This document shows positions 50,419-59,260 of a stretch of 64,000 nt of DNA, one piece after another. This DNA comes from Actinospineispora eucalypti (GTDB lineage Bacteria > Actinomycetota > Actinomycetes > Mycobacteriales > Pseudonocardiaceae). The stretch covers positions 868,001 through 932,000 of the forward strand of contig JACHMT010000002.1 in the NCBI GenBank assembly GCA_014208095.1, written 5' to 3'. The notes below the pieces were generated by a model. That model searched no databases, was not told the origin of the DNA, and saw nothing but the letters and a program-made list of their open reading frames with translations. The stretch's first letter is position 1. Each line of letters opens with the position of its first letter. A program made the translations under genes and the position numbers.

Positions 50419-51033
50419 ATGCGGTATCTAGACTGGACCAGCTGGACACCTGGACGGCCCGACACCGGTCAGGTCGATGAGTGCACCCGCGAGCGGGCGG
50501 TTCTGAAGATCTACACCGCCCGGCTCTCCGAGGAGGAGCGCTGCCATCGCGCCTTCCGCGCGGTGGAGCTGGAGCGGGTGGCCACCGAGACCCGTCGCGC
50601 CGCGTCCACGGTGATCCACGACGCGATCGAGGGCTCGGCCGCCGAAGCGCCGGCCGCCCTCTACCGGCTGGTCGCCAACACCCGGCTGGCCGTCACCATC
50701 GCGGCGCTGAACCTGATGGGCATCGAGACCCTCCTGCCCGGCGAGCCACCCTTCCACGCGCCGCGCGAGCTGATCGACGCCACCCGGATCTACCTGCGCG
50801 AACCCCCCGGCGACGGCCACGGTTCCGGCGGTTCGGACGGCCTGGACGCGCTGAGCGGGCTGATCGGCGACTTCCACCGGTCCACCGTGTTCATCAACGG
50901 GCTGCGCATCGAGCCGCGCCGCCTGCCCGCCGTCGTGCCGCTGACCCTGCGCGCCGCCCATCCGGCGATCATGGTGGCGTTCGGCGAGTTCCTCGCGCAC
51001 AAGTACGTCATCGAAGGCTGGAGCCTGCTCTGA
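50419..51033 (+). CDS. Unknown 204-residue protein in hydrogenase locus
   Basis: Unrecognised. Helical, Ala/Arg/Glu-rich (RAVELERVATETRRAASTVIHDAIEG, AALYRLVANTRLAVTIAALNLMG) with a Gly/Ser spacer (GHGSGGSDG) before the final third (LPAVVPLTLRAAHPAIMVAFGEFLAHKY). No membrane segment or Cys motif. It has its own CGGAG ribosome site and a 46-bp gap from hypF, so it may start a new transcript. Possibly a hydrogenase-locus-specific factor. Confidence 0.6.
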   Translation: MRYLDWTSWTPGRPDTGQVDECTRERAVLKIYTARLSEEERCHRAFRAVELERVATETRRAASTVIHDAIEGSAAEAPAALYRLVANTRLAVTIAALNLMGIETLLPGEPPFHAPRELIDATRIYLREPPGDGHGSGGSDGLDALSGLIGDFHRSTVFINGLRIEPRRLPAVVPLTLRAAHPAIMVAFGEFLAHKYVIEGWSLL

Positions 51034-51092
51034 CCGAAGCCCAGACGGTTCAGTAGTTGCTTTATTCAGCTGTCGCTGTACTGTTTGGCGTT

Positions 51093-51422
51093 GTGGAGAC
51101 ATTGACGCACGGGGAGGTGCTGGCTCGGTTCGGGCACGCACTCTCCGACCCGATCCGGTCCCGGCTGCTGCTGGCGCTGCGCGAGGCCCCGGGTTATCCG
51201 GCCGAGTTGGCGGAGCTGCTGGGCACCTCCCGGCAGAACCTGTCCAACCACCTGTCGTGCCTGCGTGGGTGTGGGCTGGTGGTGGCGGTGCCCGAGGGTC
51301 GGCGGCTGCGGTACGAGCTGGCCGATGCCCGGCTGGCTCACGCGCTCGGCGACCTGCTCGGCGTCGTGCTGACCGTCGACCCGGCCTGTTGCCCGTCCGC
51401 CGACGAAGCCGGGTACTGCTGA
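51093..51422 (+). CDS. cmtR: ArsR-family metal sensor (CmtR-type)
   Basis: 109 residues. LGTSRQNLSNHLSCLRGCGLVVAV is nearly identical in pattern to mycobacterial CmtR, where the two Cys (C-x3-C spacing) bind Cd/Pb, and the C-terminal DPACCPSADEAGYC gives further thiols. It should repress its own operon until metal binds. GTG start with TACTGT 8 nt upstream. Directly coupled (TGATG) to the CDF transporter. It lies inside the hydrogenase locus. Confidence 0.85.
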   Translation: METLTHGEVLARFGHALSDPIRSRLLLALREAPGYPAELAELLGTSRQNLSNHLSCLRGCGLVVAVPEGRRLRYELADARLAHALGDLLGVVLTVDPACCPSADEAGYC

Positions 51423-52051
51423 TGGCCGCCCCGGTCTCGGCCGCCCGCCGGACCCAGCTGGCGATTCGTATCCGGTGGCTGGTCGCGGCCACGATCACCT
51501 ACAACGTGATCGAGGCGGTCGTGGCGATCAGCGCCGGCACACTCGCCTCCTCGACCGCGTTGATCGGGTTCGGGTTGGACTCGGTGATCGAGGTGTCCTC
51601 GGCGGCCGCCGTGGCCTGGCAGTTCGCCGGCGCCGACCCGGAACGGCGGGAGCGGACGGCGCTCCGGGTCATCGCGGTGTCCTTCTTCGCGCTCGCCGGT
51701 TACGTCACCGTGGAGTCGGTGCGTGCGCTGCTGGGCGCCGAACGCGCCGAGCACTCCACCGTCGGCCTGGTGCTGGCCGCGCTGTCGCTGCTGGTCATGC
51801 CGGTGCTGTCGGCCGCGCAGCGCCGCGCCGGCCGGGAGCTGGGCTCGACCAGCGCGGTCGCCGACTCCAAACAGACCCTGCTGTGCACCTACCTCTCCGG
51901 GGTGTTGCTGGTCGGGCTCGGCCTGAACAGCCTGTTCGGCTGGTGGTGGGCCGACCCGGCCGCCGCGCTGGTCATCGCGGCCGTCGCGGTCAAGGAGGGG
52001 CGCGAGGCCTGGCGAGGCGAGGCCTGCTGCGCATCGGAGGGCTGCTCATGA
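51422..52051 (+). CDS. Cation diffusion facilitator-like metal exporter
   Basis: 209 residues. Six helices (WLVAATITYNVIEAVVAISAG, STALIGFGLDSVIEVSSAAAVAWQF, then ALSLLVMPVLSAAQRRAG, TLLCTYLSGVLLVGLGLNSLFG and WWADPAAALVIAAVAVKEG). The Asp of the metal site in helix II is present (GFGLDSVIE), in helix V a Cys replaces an usual His (LLCTYLS), and the C-terminus is CCASEGC. It probably exports Cd, Zn, Co or Ni under CmtR control. Confidence 0.85.
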   Translation: MAAPVSAARRTQLAIRIRWLVAATITYNVIEAVVAISAGTLASSTALIGFGLDSVIEVSSAAAVAWQFAGADPERRERTALRVIAVSFFALAGYVTVESVRALLGAERAEHSTVGLVLAALSLLVMPVLSAAQRRAGRELGSTSAVADSKQTLLCTYLSGVLLVGLGLNSLFGWWWADPAAALVIAAVAVKEGREAWRGEACCASEGCS

Positions 52052-52202
52052 TCTTCCAACGCATGCCCGTGCGGGTCCGCGAGGCCGTCCCGGCTCGGCA
52101 CTCGGCCGCTACCCGGAGGGCAACACCGGACGCGCCCGGGTGGAGCTCACCCAATCCCTGCCGGTGCCCGACGATCTCGCCGCCGTCCTCGCCAAGAGCT
52201 AG
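52048..52202 (+). pseudogene. Possible third gene of CmtR-CDF operon, frameshifted
   Basis: An ATG at 52048 overlaps the CDF stop (ATGA) and reads MIFQRMPVRVREAVPARHS. The tail GRYPEGNTGRARVELTQSLP then reads cleanly in another frame to the TAG at 52202. The interval is 155 nt, so a single missing base would restore a 51-residue protein. Not recognised; both halves have normal codon bias. The rest of 52203-52334 contains the hhyS leader. Confidence 0.4.
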
Positions 52203-52334
52203 GTGCGTCGTACCTCTAGTGGTCGGCGTCACTTACCCGCGCCTCCGGACCCGGTTACAACGGTAGATCTCCCACCACGAGGCATATCGGCGTGCCCTCG
52301 CCAGCCCGGTGTACGCCGAGGAAGGCGACTCGCG

Positions 52335-53384
52335 ATGTCCTCCGCGACCGAGCAGGAAGCGCCCACCGTCCATATCCTCTGGATCAACGCCGGACTCAGC
52401 TGCGACGGTGACTCGGTGGCCCTCACGGCGGCCACCCAACCCAGCATCGAGGAGATCGCGCTCGGCGCGCTCCCCGGGCTGCCCAAGATCGCCGTGCACT
52501 GGCCGCTGATCGACTTCGAGTGCGGGCCGGATGTCGGCGCGGACACCTTCATCGAGTGGTTCTTCAAGGCCGACCGGGGCGAGCTGGAGCCGTTCGTGCT
52601 GGTCGTGGAGGGGTCGATCCCGAACGAGAAGATCAAGCAGGAGGGGTACTGGTGCGGGTTCGGGAACAACCCGGACACCAACCAGCCGATGACCACCAGC
52701 GAGTGGCTGGACCGGCTGGCGCCCAAGGCGCTGGTGGTGCTCGCGGTGGGCACGTGCGCCACCTACGGCGGCATCCACGCCATGTCGGGCAACCCCACCG
52801 GCGCCATGGGCGTCGCCGACTACCTGGGCTGGAGCTGGAAGTCCAAGGCCGGCATCCCGATCGTGAACGTGCCGGGCTGCCCGGTACACCCGGACAACCT
52901 GTCCGAGACCATCCTCTACCTGCTCTACCAGGCCACCGGCGCCGCGCCGATGATCCCGCTGGACGAAGCCGGGCGGCCCAAGTGGCTGTTCGGCTCCACC
53001 GTGCACGAGGGTTGTGACCGGGGCGGTTACTACGAGCAGGGCGAGTTCGCCAGCGAGTACGGGCAGCCCACCTGCCTGGTGAAGCTGGGCTGCTGGGGTC
53101 CGGTGGTCAAGTGCAACGTGCCGAAACGGGGCTGGATCAACGGCGTCGGCGGCTGCCCGAACGTGGGCGGCATCTGCATCGGCTGCACCATGCCGGGCTT
53201 CCCGGACAAGTTCATGCCGTTCATGGACGCGCCGCCGGGCAGCAAGGTCTCCGGCGCGGCCAGTGGGGCCTACGGATCCGTGATCCGCCGGCTGCGCAAC
53301 ATCACCTTGAAGAGCGTCGACTCCGAACCCAAGTGGCGCACCAAGGGCGCCGAGCTGACCACCGGTTACCGGAAGTCCTGGTAG
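52335..53384 (+). CDS. hhyS: [NiFe] hydrogenase group 1h small subunit
   Basis: 349 residues. Cluster ligands: proximal set around NAGLSCDGDS, VGTCATYGG and GCPVHPDN (C23, C141, C182); medial and distal sets in TVHEGCDRGGYYEQ, TCLVKLGCWGPVVKCN and GGCPNVGGICIGCTMPGFPDKF. No Tat signal or C-terminal anchor, as expected for the group 1h enzyme, which is thought to sit on the cytoplasmic side. It passes electrons from H2 toward the respiratory chain. GAGGAAGG lies 9 nt before the ATG. Confidence 0.95.
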   Translation: MSSATEQEAPTVHILWINAGLSCDGDSVALTAATQPSIEEIALGALPGLPKIAVHWPLIDFECGPDVGADTFIEWFFKADRGELEPFVLVVEGSIPNEKIKQEGYWCGFGNNPDTNQPMTTSEWLDRLAPKALVVLAVGTCATYGGIHAMSGNPTGAMGVADYLGWSWKSKAGIPIVNVPGCPVHPDNLSETILYLLYQATGAAPMIPLDEAGRPKWLFGSTVHEGCDRGGYYEQGEFASEYGQPTCLVKLGCWGPVVKCNVPKRGWINGVGGCPNVGGICIGCTMPGFPDKFMPFMDAPPGSKVSGAASGAYGSVIRRLRNITLKSVDSEPKWRTKGAELTTGYRKSW

Positions 53385-53397
53385 GGGGATCGCAGCC

Positions 53398-55182
53398 ATG
53401 ACCGCCACCGAAGCCTCCGTCCCGTCCACCGAACAGTCCAAGCTGGTGGAGATGGCCTGGGACCCGATCACCCGGATCGTGGGCAGCCTGGGCATCTACG
53501 CGAAGATCGACTGGGCGGCCAAGCGGGTCGTGGAGTGCCACTCCACGTCGTCCATCTTCCGCGGCTACTCGATCTTCATGAAGGGCAAGGACCCGCGCGA
53601 CGCGCACTTCATCACCAGCCGGATCTGCGGCATCTGCGGGGACAACCACGCCACCTGCTCGGTCTACAACCAGAACATGGCCTACGGGGTCCGCCCGCCG
53701 CACCTGGGTGAGTGGATCATCAACCTGGGCGAGGCCGCCGAGTACATGTTCGACCACAACATCTTCCAGGAGAACCTGGTCGGGGTGGACTACTGCGAGA
53801 AGATGGTCGCGGAGACCAACCCCGGCGTGCTGGAGCAGGCCAACCGCACCGAGGCGCCGCACGCGGCCGACCATGGCTACAAGTACATCGGCGACATCAT
53901 GCGCGCCCTGAACCCGTTCTCCGGCGAGTTCTACCGGGAGGCGCTGCAGGTCAGCCGGTACACCCGGGAGATGTTCTGCCTGATGGAGGGGCGCCACGTG
54001 CACCCCTCCACGCTGTACCCGGGCGGGGTCGGCACGGTGGCCACGCACCAGCTGTTCACCGACTACTACACCCGGCTGATGCGCTACGTGGAGTTCATGA
54101 AGCGCGTGGTGCCGCTGCACGACGACCTGTTCGACTTCTTCTACACCGCGCTGCCCGGCTACGAGCGGGTCGGCTACCGGCGCACCATGCTGGGCTGCTG
54201 GGGCTCGCTGAACGACCCCGAGCACTGCGACTTCACCTACCAGAACATGTCCGACTGGGGCCGGCGGATGTTCGTCACCCCCGGCGTGGTGGTGGACGGC
54301 CGGCTGGTCACCACGGACCTGGTGGACATCAACCTGGGCATCCGGATCCTGCTCGGCAGCTCGTACTACCGGGACTGGGAAGACCAGGAGATGTTCGTGA
54401 CCCGCGACCCGCTGGGCAACCAGGTGGACCGCCGGCACCCGTGGAACCAGCACACCATCCCGGCGCCGCAGAAGCGGGACTTCGAGGACAAGTACTCCTG
54501 GACGATGTCGCCGCGCTGGTTCGACGGCACCGACTACCTGCCGCTGGACACCGGCGGCGGCCCGCTGGCCCGGTTGTGGACGACCGCGCTGGCCGGGCTG
54601 GTGAACACCCCGTACGTGCGGGCCACCGGGCACAGCGTGCGGATCGACCTGCCGCGCACCGCGACCAAGCCCGAGGTCAGCTTCGAGTGGAAGATCCCGC
54701 AATGGTCCAACGCCATCGAGCGCAACCGGGCCAGGACCTACTTCCAGGCCTACTCGGCCGGGTTGGCGCTGCACTTCGTGGAGCAGGCGCTGGCCGAGGT
54801 GCGCGCCGGGCACAGCAAGACCTGGGAGAAGTTCACCGTGCCCGACGAGGCGATCAGCTGCGGTTTCACCGAGGCGGTTCGCGGGGTGCTTTCCCACCAC
54901 ATGGTCATCCGGGGCGGCAAGATCGCCAACTACCACCCGTACCCGCCGACGCCCTGGAACGGCAGCGTGCGGGACGTGTACGGCACACCCGGTCCCTATG
55001 AGGACGCGGTGCAGAACACGCCGATCTTCGAGGAGAACAGCCAGGAGAACTTCAAGGGGATCGACATCATGCGCGCGGTGCGCAGCTTCGACCCGTGCCT
55101 GCCCTGCGGCGTGCACATGTACAAGGGCGACGGCAAACCGCTGCACGTGATGCACTCCCCCGCGATGCTCAACCAGTTCTGA
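53398..55182 (+). CDS. hhyL: [NiFe] hydrogenase group 1h large subunit
   Basis: 594 residues. Active-site motifs: RICGICGDNHATC (C77, C80) and DPCLPCGVHMY (C567, C570), which hold Ni and Fe(CN)2CO. H573 is followed by a 21-residue tail (KGDGKPLHVMHSPAMLNQF), the peptide normally removed by the maturation protease. The RICGICGDNHATC form is characteristic of group 1h. It should oxidise H2 at atmospheric levels. 13 bp after hhyS. Confidence 0.96.
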   Translation: MTATEASVPSTEQSKLVEMAWDPITRIVGSLGIYAKIDWAAKRVVECHSTSSIFRGYSIFMKGKDPRDAHFITSRICGICGDNHATCSVYNQNMAYGVRPPHLGEWIINLGEAAEYMFDHNIFQENLVGVDYCEKMVAETNPGVLEQANRTEAPHAADHGYKYIGDIMRALNPFSGEFYREALQVSRYTREMFCLMEGRHVHPSTLYPGGVGTVATHQLFTDYYTRLMRYVEFMKRVVPLHDDLFDFFYTALPGYERVGYRRTMLGCWGSLNDPEHCDFTYQNMSDWGRRMFVTPGVVVDGRLVTTDLVDINLGIRILLGSSYYRDWEDQEMFVTRDPLGNQVDRRHPWNQHTIPAPQKRDFEDKYSWTMSPRWFDGTDYLPLDTGGGPLARLWTTALAGLVNTPYVRATGHSVRIDLPRTATKPEVSFEWKIPQWSNAIERNRARTYFQAYSAGLALHFVEQALAEVRAGHSKTWEKFTVPDEAISCGFTEAVRGVLSHHMVIRGGKIANYHPYPPTPWNGSVRDVYGTPGPYEDAVQNTPIFEENSQENFKGIDIMRAVRSFDPCLPCGVHMYKGDGKPLHVMHSPAMLNQF

Positions 55183-55697
55183 TGACGGCACCGGATCCCG
55201 CCGGTCTGGCCGCCCGGATCGACGCGGTGCTGGTGGAGGTGGCGGCCCGCGCGGGTGAACCGGCGAGGGCCGCCGTGGAGGACCTGGTCCGCGACCTGAT
55301 GCGGTTCTACGGGTCCGGCCTGGCGCGGATGGTGGAGACCATGGAGGCCGGGGCCGGCCCCGACCTGGTGCACCGGGTCGCGGCCGACCCGGTGGTCGGC
55401 GGGCTGCTGGCGCTGCACGACCTGCACCCGGTCGAGCTGTCCACCCGGCTGCGGCACGCGCTGGAGAACGCGCGCCGCCGGCTGGGCAACCACGGCACCG
55501 GCATCGAGCTGACCGGGGTGGACGGCGACGGCATGGTCCGGGTGCGCATCCCGGCCGGCTGCGGCGCGGACACCGTGCGGGACGTGGTGGAGGCGGCGGT
55601 CACCGAACTGGCCCCGGACACCGAGGGCGTCGTGTTCGACACCGCGCCGGCCCTGCTCACCATCGGCATGCGGCCCTCGGTCGGGACCCCGCCGTGA
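55182..55697 (+). CDS. NifU-like protein (hydrogenase locus)
   Basis: 171 residues. The C-terminal half resembles a NifU domain (VELSTRLRHALENARRRLGNHGTGIELTGVDGDG) but the expected CxxC is reduced to a single Cys in IPAGCGADTVRDVV. It may deliver or hold an Fe-S cluster or interact with it rather than build it. TGATG coupling to hhyL implies stoichiometric production; NifU-like proteins are regular partners of this hydrogenase class. Confidence 0.8.
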   Translation: MTAPDPAGLAARIDAVLVEVAARAGEPARAAVEDLVRDLMRFYGSGLARMVETMEAGAGPDLVHRVAADPVVGGLLALHDLHPVELSTRLRHALENARRRLGNHGTGIELTGVDGDGMVRVRIPAGCGADTVRDVVEAAVTELAPDTEGVVFDTAPALLTIGMRPSVGTPP

Positions 55698-56302
55698 CCC
55701 GCTCACTGCGCAGGCTGTTGCGGGAGCCTCGGGTGGCGCCCCAGGAGCGCTGCGAGCTGTGCGCCACCCCGGTGGGCGGCGAGCACCCGCACCTGGTGGA
55801 GGTCCACGAGCGGCGGCTGTTGTGCGCGTGTCAGGCGTGCGCGCTGCTGTTCAGCGAGCCGGGGCCGAAGCTGCGCTACCGACGGGTGCCGGACCGGTAC
55901 CTGGTGGACCCGGAGTTCGAGCTGTCCGACGCGCAGTGGGACGCCCTGCGCATCCCGGTGGGCATGGCCTTCTTCCTGCGCAACTCCGCCCGGGAAGCCC
56001 TGATCGCCTGCTACCCGAGCCCGGCCGGGGCCACGGAGAGCGAGCTGCCGCTGGAGGCCTGGGCGGACGGGGTCGGCGCCGGCCCGCTGGCCGCCGAGCT
56101 CACCCCGGACGTGGAGGCGCTGCTGGTGCGCCGGGGTGACGGGGTGCGGCCGGAGTGCCTGCTGGTACCGATCGACGCCTGCTACCGGCTGGTCGGCCTG
56201 GTCCGGCTGCACTGGAAGGGGTTCGACGGCGGCGCCGAGGCGTGGGCCGCCATCGACGCGTTCTTCGACGAGGCGCGTTCCCGCGCACGAACGGTGTCCT
56301 GA
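55694..56302 (+). CDS. DUF5947-family protein
   Basis: 202 residues. A CxxC pair (RCELCATPV) and a second (LCACQACALLF) form a rubredoxin-like zinc or iron site in the first 50 residues. The remainder (YLVDPEFELSDAQWDALRIPVGMAFFLRN, LVPIDACYRLVGLVRLHWKGFDGG) matches DUF5947. Function unknown; the family is found next to group 1h hydrogenases. A metal site suggests electron transfer or assembly. GTGA overlap at the start. Confidence 0.8.
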   Translation: MTRSLRRLLREPRVAPQERCELCATPVGGEHPHLVEVHERRLLCACQACALLFSEPGPKLRYRRVPDRYLVDPEFELSDAQWDALRIPVGMAFFLRNSAREALIACYPSPAGATESELPLEAWADGVGAGPLAAELTPDVEALLVRRGDGVRPECLLVPIDACYRLVGLVRLHWKGFDGGAEAWAAIDAFFDEARSRARTVS

Positions 56303-56928
56303 TGCCCCGGTTCGCCTGCCTGGACGCCCGCCCCGACCTCCGCTCGGCCGGCCCCGGCATGCTGCTCGACCTGCGCATCACGGTGGACCCGGGGCAACGG
56401 GTGCACAGCCTGGCCCTGCGCACCCAGATCCGCATCGAACCCCGTCGCCGCCGCTATACCCCGGCCGAGGCGGAGCAGCTGGTCGACCTGTTCGGGGAGC
56501 TGCCCCGGTGGGGCGAGACGCTGCACCCGCTCCAACTGTGCACGGTGTCCACGATGGTCACCGGGTTCGCCGGGCAGACCACCACCGAGGTGTCCGTACC
56601 GCTCAGCTACGACATCGACGTGGCGGCCACCCGCTACCTGCACGGCCTGGACGACGGTGACGTGCCGTTGTTGCTGTTGTTCTCCGGCACGGTGTTCTAC
56701 GCCGGGCCGGAGGGCGTGCAGGTGGGGCTGGTGTCCTGGTCGGAGGAGGCCACGTTCCGGCTGCCGGTGGCCATCTGGCGGGCCGCGATGGACGCGCACT
56801 TCCCCGGCACCGCCTGGCTGCGGCTGCGCCGGGAGACGCTGGACGCCCTGCTCGCCTACCGGTCCGCGCACGCGATTCCGAGCTGGGACGACGTGCTGCA
56901 CCGGCTGCTCAAGGACGCCCGGCCATGA
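56302..56928 (+). CDS. DUF6084-family protein
   Basis: 208 residues. LDARPDLRSAGPGMLLDLRITVDPGQRVHSLALRTQIRIEPRRRRYTP suggests a beta-rich N-half; LPLSYDIDVAATRYLHGLDDGDVPLLLLFSGTVFY follows; WRAAMDAHFPGTAWLRLRRETLDALLAYR ends it. No Cys motif or membrane segment. DUF6084 accompanies DUF5947 in these loci, and the coupled starts imply a complex. Role unknown. Confidence 0.78.
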   Translation: MPRFACLDARPDLRSAGPGMLLDLRITVDPGQRVHSLALRTQIRIEPRRRRYTPAEAEQLVDLFGELPRWGETLHPLQLCTVSTMVTGFAGQTTTEVSVPLSYDIDVAATRYLHGLDDGDVPLLLLFSGTVFYAGPEGVQVGLVSWSEEATFRLPVAIWRAAMDAHFPGTAWLRLRRETLDALLAYRSAHAIPSWDDVLHRLLKDARP

Positions 56929-58253
56929 CCGCCCTGGATGAGCTGGCCCGGGTGGCGGACGCGGTCCTGTTCGAGGGTTACCTGCTCTACCCGTACCGGG
57001 CGTCGGCGCAGAAGAACCGGCTGCGCTGGCAGTTCGGCGTGCTGGTCCCGCCCGGGTACGCCGAGGAGTCCGGCGAGGCGGCGGCGAACCGCACCGAGTG
57101 CCTGCTGGAGGCCGGGCCGGCGACCGCGCTGCACGTGCGGCTGCGTTTCCTGCGGCTGCGCGCGCGTTCGGTCTACGACGCCGACGGCCGCCCGATCGAC
57201 CACCTGGTGGTGGACGGCACGCGGGTGTTCGCGTGGGAAGAAGGGCAGCCGGCGACGGTGGACGCGGTGGTCGCGGTCGGCGAGCTACTCGCCGGACCCC
57301 GGGCCGTGTCGTTCGCCCTGTCGGCGGACCTGGAGGTGGAACCGGTGGCGGGCGGGTCGGTGCACCGCCGCTGCTGGCCGCTGGCCGGCCGGCTGGTGCT
57401 CTCCGCGACCGAGCTGCCCGGCCCGTACGGGGCGCTGCGCCTGCGCCTGGACGTGCTCAACGACTCGCAGTGCCCGCCGGAGGCCCGCCGCGAGGAGGCG
57501 CTGCGCACCTCACTGATCGCCGCGCACTCGCTGCTGTCGCTGGATGCCGGTTCGTTCCTTTCCCCCACCGACCCGCCGGAATGGGCAAAGCCGGCCACCG
57601 CCGAGCTGACCAACGAGCACACCTGGCCGGTGCTCGGCGGTCCGGAGGACCGCTCCGACCTCCTGCTGTCCAGCCCGATCATCCTGGCCGACCACCCCCG
57701 GCTGGCCCCGGAGAGCCCGACCGACCTGTTCGACGGGACCGAGATCGACGAGATCCTCAGCCTCCGCACCCTGGTCCTCACCGACGAGGAGAAGGCCGAG
57801 GCCCGGGCCACCGACCCGAAGGCGGCCGCCGTGATCGACGCGGTGGACGGCATGCCGCCGGAGATCTGGGAGCGGCTGCACGGCGCCGTCCGTTCGCTCG
57901 GTCCTTCCCGGACCGACCCGACCGAGGTGCCGCCCTGGGAGCAACCCGAGGTGCCCTGGTGGGACCCGGGCGTCGACGAGTCGGTGTCCCCGGAGACCGA
58001 CTCGGTGCTGGTCGGCTCGGTCCAGGTGCGCAAGGGCGTCGCGGTGCGGCTGCGCCCGCGCGGCGGCGGGGACGCGCAGGACACGTTCCTGGTCGGCCTG
58101 CGCGCCACCGTGCAGGCGGTGCTGCACGACGTGGACGGCGAGGTGCACGTTGCCGTGTCGCTGGACGACGACCCGGCCGCCGAGTTGCAGCTGGCGCACG
58201 GCCGGTACCGCTACTTCCGCCCCGACGAGCTGGAACCGGTGCGGGTGTCATGA
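56925..58253 (+). CDS. Conserved-locus 442-residue protein, function unknown
   Basis: No recognised family. N-terminal half: LFEGYLLYPYRASAQKNRLRWQFGVLVPPGYAEE, then beta-rich segments. Middle: an Asp/Glu/Pro-rich acidic linker (PTDLFDGTEIDEILSLRTLVLTDEEKAEARATDP, then PPWEQPEVPWWDPG). The C-terminus returns to a compact beta domain. No membrane helix, no Cys motif. Its ATGA overlap with DUF6084 and with the protease gene places it in the maturation operon; a scaffold for large-subunit assembly is a possibility only. Confidence 0.72.
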   Translation: MTALDELARVADAVLFEGYLLYPYRASAQKNRLRWQFGVLVPPGYAEESGEAAANRTECLLEAGPATALHVRLRFLRLRARSVYDADGRPIDHLVVDGTRVFAWEEGQPATVDAVVAVGELLAGPRAVSFALSADLEVEPVAGGSVHRRCWPLAGRLVLSATELPGPYGALRLRLDVLNDSQCPPEARREEALRTSLIAAHSLLSLDAGSFLSPTDPPEWAKPATAELTNEHTWPVLGGPEDRSDLLLSSPIILADHPRLAPESPTDLFDGTEIDEILSLRTLVLTDEEKAEARATDPKAAAVIDAVDGMPPEIWERLHGAVRSLGPSRTDPTEVPPWEQPEVPWWDPGVDESVSPETDSVLVGSVQVRKGVAVRLRPRGGGDAQDTFLVGLRATVQAVLHDVDGEVHVAVSLDDDPAAELQLAHGRYRYFRPDELEPVRVS

Positions 58254-58753
58254 GGGACCGGGTGCTGGTGGCGGGCATCGGAAACGTGTTCCTCTCCGAC
58301 GACGGTTTCGGCGTGGCCCTGGCCAACCGGCTGGCCGGCACCGAACTGCCGCCCGGGGTGGAGGTGCGGGACATCGGCATCCGGGGGATGCACCTGGCCT
58401 ACCAGCTGCTGGACGGCTACCGGGTCCTGGTGCTGCTGGACACCGCACAGCGCGGCGGAGGGCCGGGCTCGCTCTACCTGCTCGAACACGACCTGGACCA
58501 ACCCGCCGACCCCGGGGCGCTGGGTTTCAACGCGCACGGGATGGACCCGGCATCGGTGCTGGCCATGCTGGACCAGCTGGCCGAGGGCAACGGACTGGAC
58601 CGGCCGATCGAACGCGCGCTGGTGCTGGCCTGCGAACCCTCGAGCCTGGACGAGGGACTGGAGCTGTCCGAGCCGGTGGCGGCGGCGGTGGAGCGCGCCC
58701 TGCCGGTGCTGCTGGACCTGCTGCGCGAGCTGACCGGAGCCCCGGTCCGATGA
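58250..58753 (+). CDS. Hydrogenase maturation protease
   Basis: 167 residues of the HybD/HycI family: VLVAGIGNVFLSDDGFGVALANRL starts with the metal-binding Asp/Glu region, VRDIGIRGMHLAYQLLDGYRVLVLLDTAQ gives the second ligand site and FNAHGMDPASVLAML the last His. It cuts the C-terminal peptide from HhyL after Ni insertion. One protease gene fits the single large subunit here. Confidence 0.9.
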   Translation: MRDRVLVAGIGNVFLSDDGFGVALANRLAGTELPPGVEVRDIGIRGMHLAYQLLDGYRVLVLLDTAQRGGGPGSLYLLEHDLDQPADPGALGFNAHGMDPASVLAMLDQLAEGNGLDRPIERALVLACEPSSLDEGLELSEPVAAAVERALPVLLDLLRELTGAPVR

Positions 58754-59256
58754 CCCGCTACAAGATCGTGCCGGGGCGCTGCGAACTGGCCGCGCAGGCC
58801 AGCTCCAGCCTGCACCCGATCCGCGCGGAGGCCAGCGAGCTGGCCGGCGAGATCGACGTCGAGCTGGCCGACGGGGTGCTCGATCCCACCGCGCCCACCG
58901 GCGCGCGTATCGAGCTGGCCACCGCCGCGCTGCACTCGGGAAACCCGCTGCTCGACCGGGAGATCCAGGGCCGGCTGGACGCCCGCCGCTACCCCAGGGT
59001 GGCCGCGTGGGTGCGCGAGGTGACCGGCCCGACGGACGGCGCGTACGACGTGCACGGGGAGCTGACCCTGCGGCACGTCACCCGGCCGGTGACCGCCCGG
59101 GCCACGCTGGTCTCGGGCGACCGGCGGTTTCTCGAGGTCAACGGGGCTTTCACCCTCGACGTACGGGACTTCCAGCTGGACCCGCCGAAGCTGCTCGGCC
59201 TGCGGGTGCACCCGGAGGTGGCGGTGACGGTGCGGATCGTGGCGGAACGGAGTTGA
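58750..59256 (+). CDS. YceI-like protein
   Basis: 168 residues, lipocalin-like beta-barrel: IELATAALHSGNPLLDREIQGRLDARRYPRVAAWVREV matches the YceI core and GELTLRHVTRPVTARATL the repeat strand. No signal peptide, so unlike most YceI proteins it is cytoplasmic. YceI barrels bind isoprenoids or quinones; binding menaquinone or another lipid near the hydrogenase is a reasonable guess. Confidence 0.75.
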   Translation: MTRYKIVPGRCELAAQASSSLHPIRAEASELAGEIDVELADGVLDPTAPTGARIELATAALHSGNPLLDREIQGRLDARRYPRVAAWVREVTGPTDGAYDVHGELTLRHVTRPVTARATLVSGDRRFLEVNGAFTLDVRDFQLDPPKLLGLRVHPEVAVTVRIVAERS

Positions 59257-59260
59257 TCAC

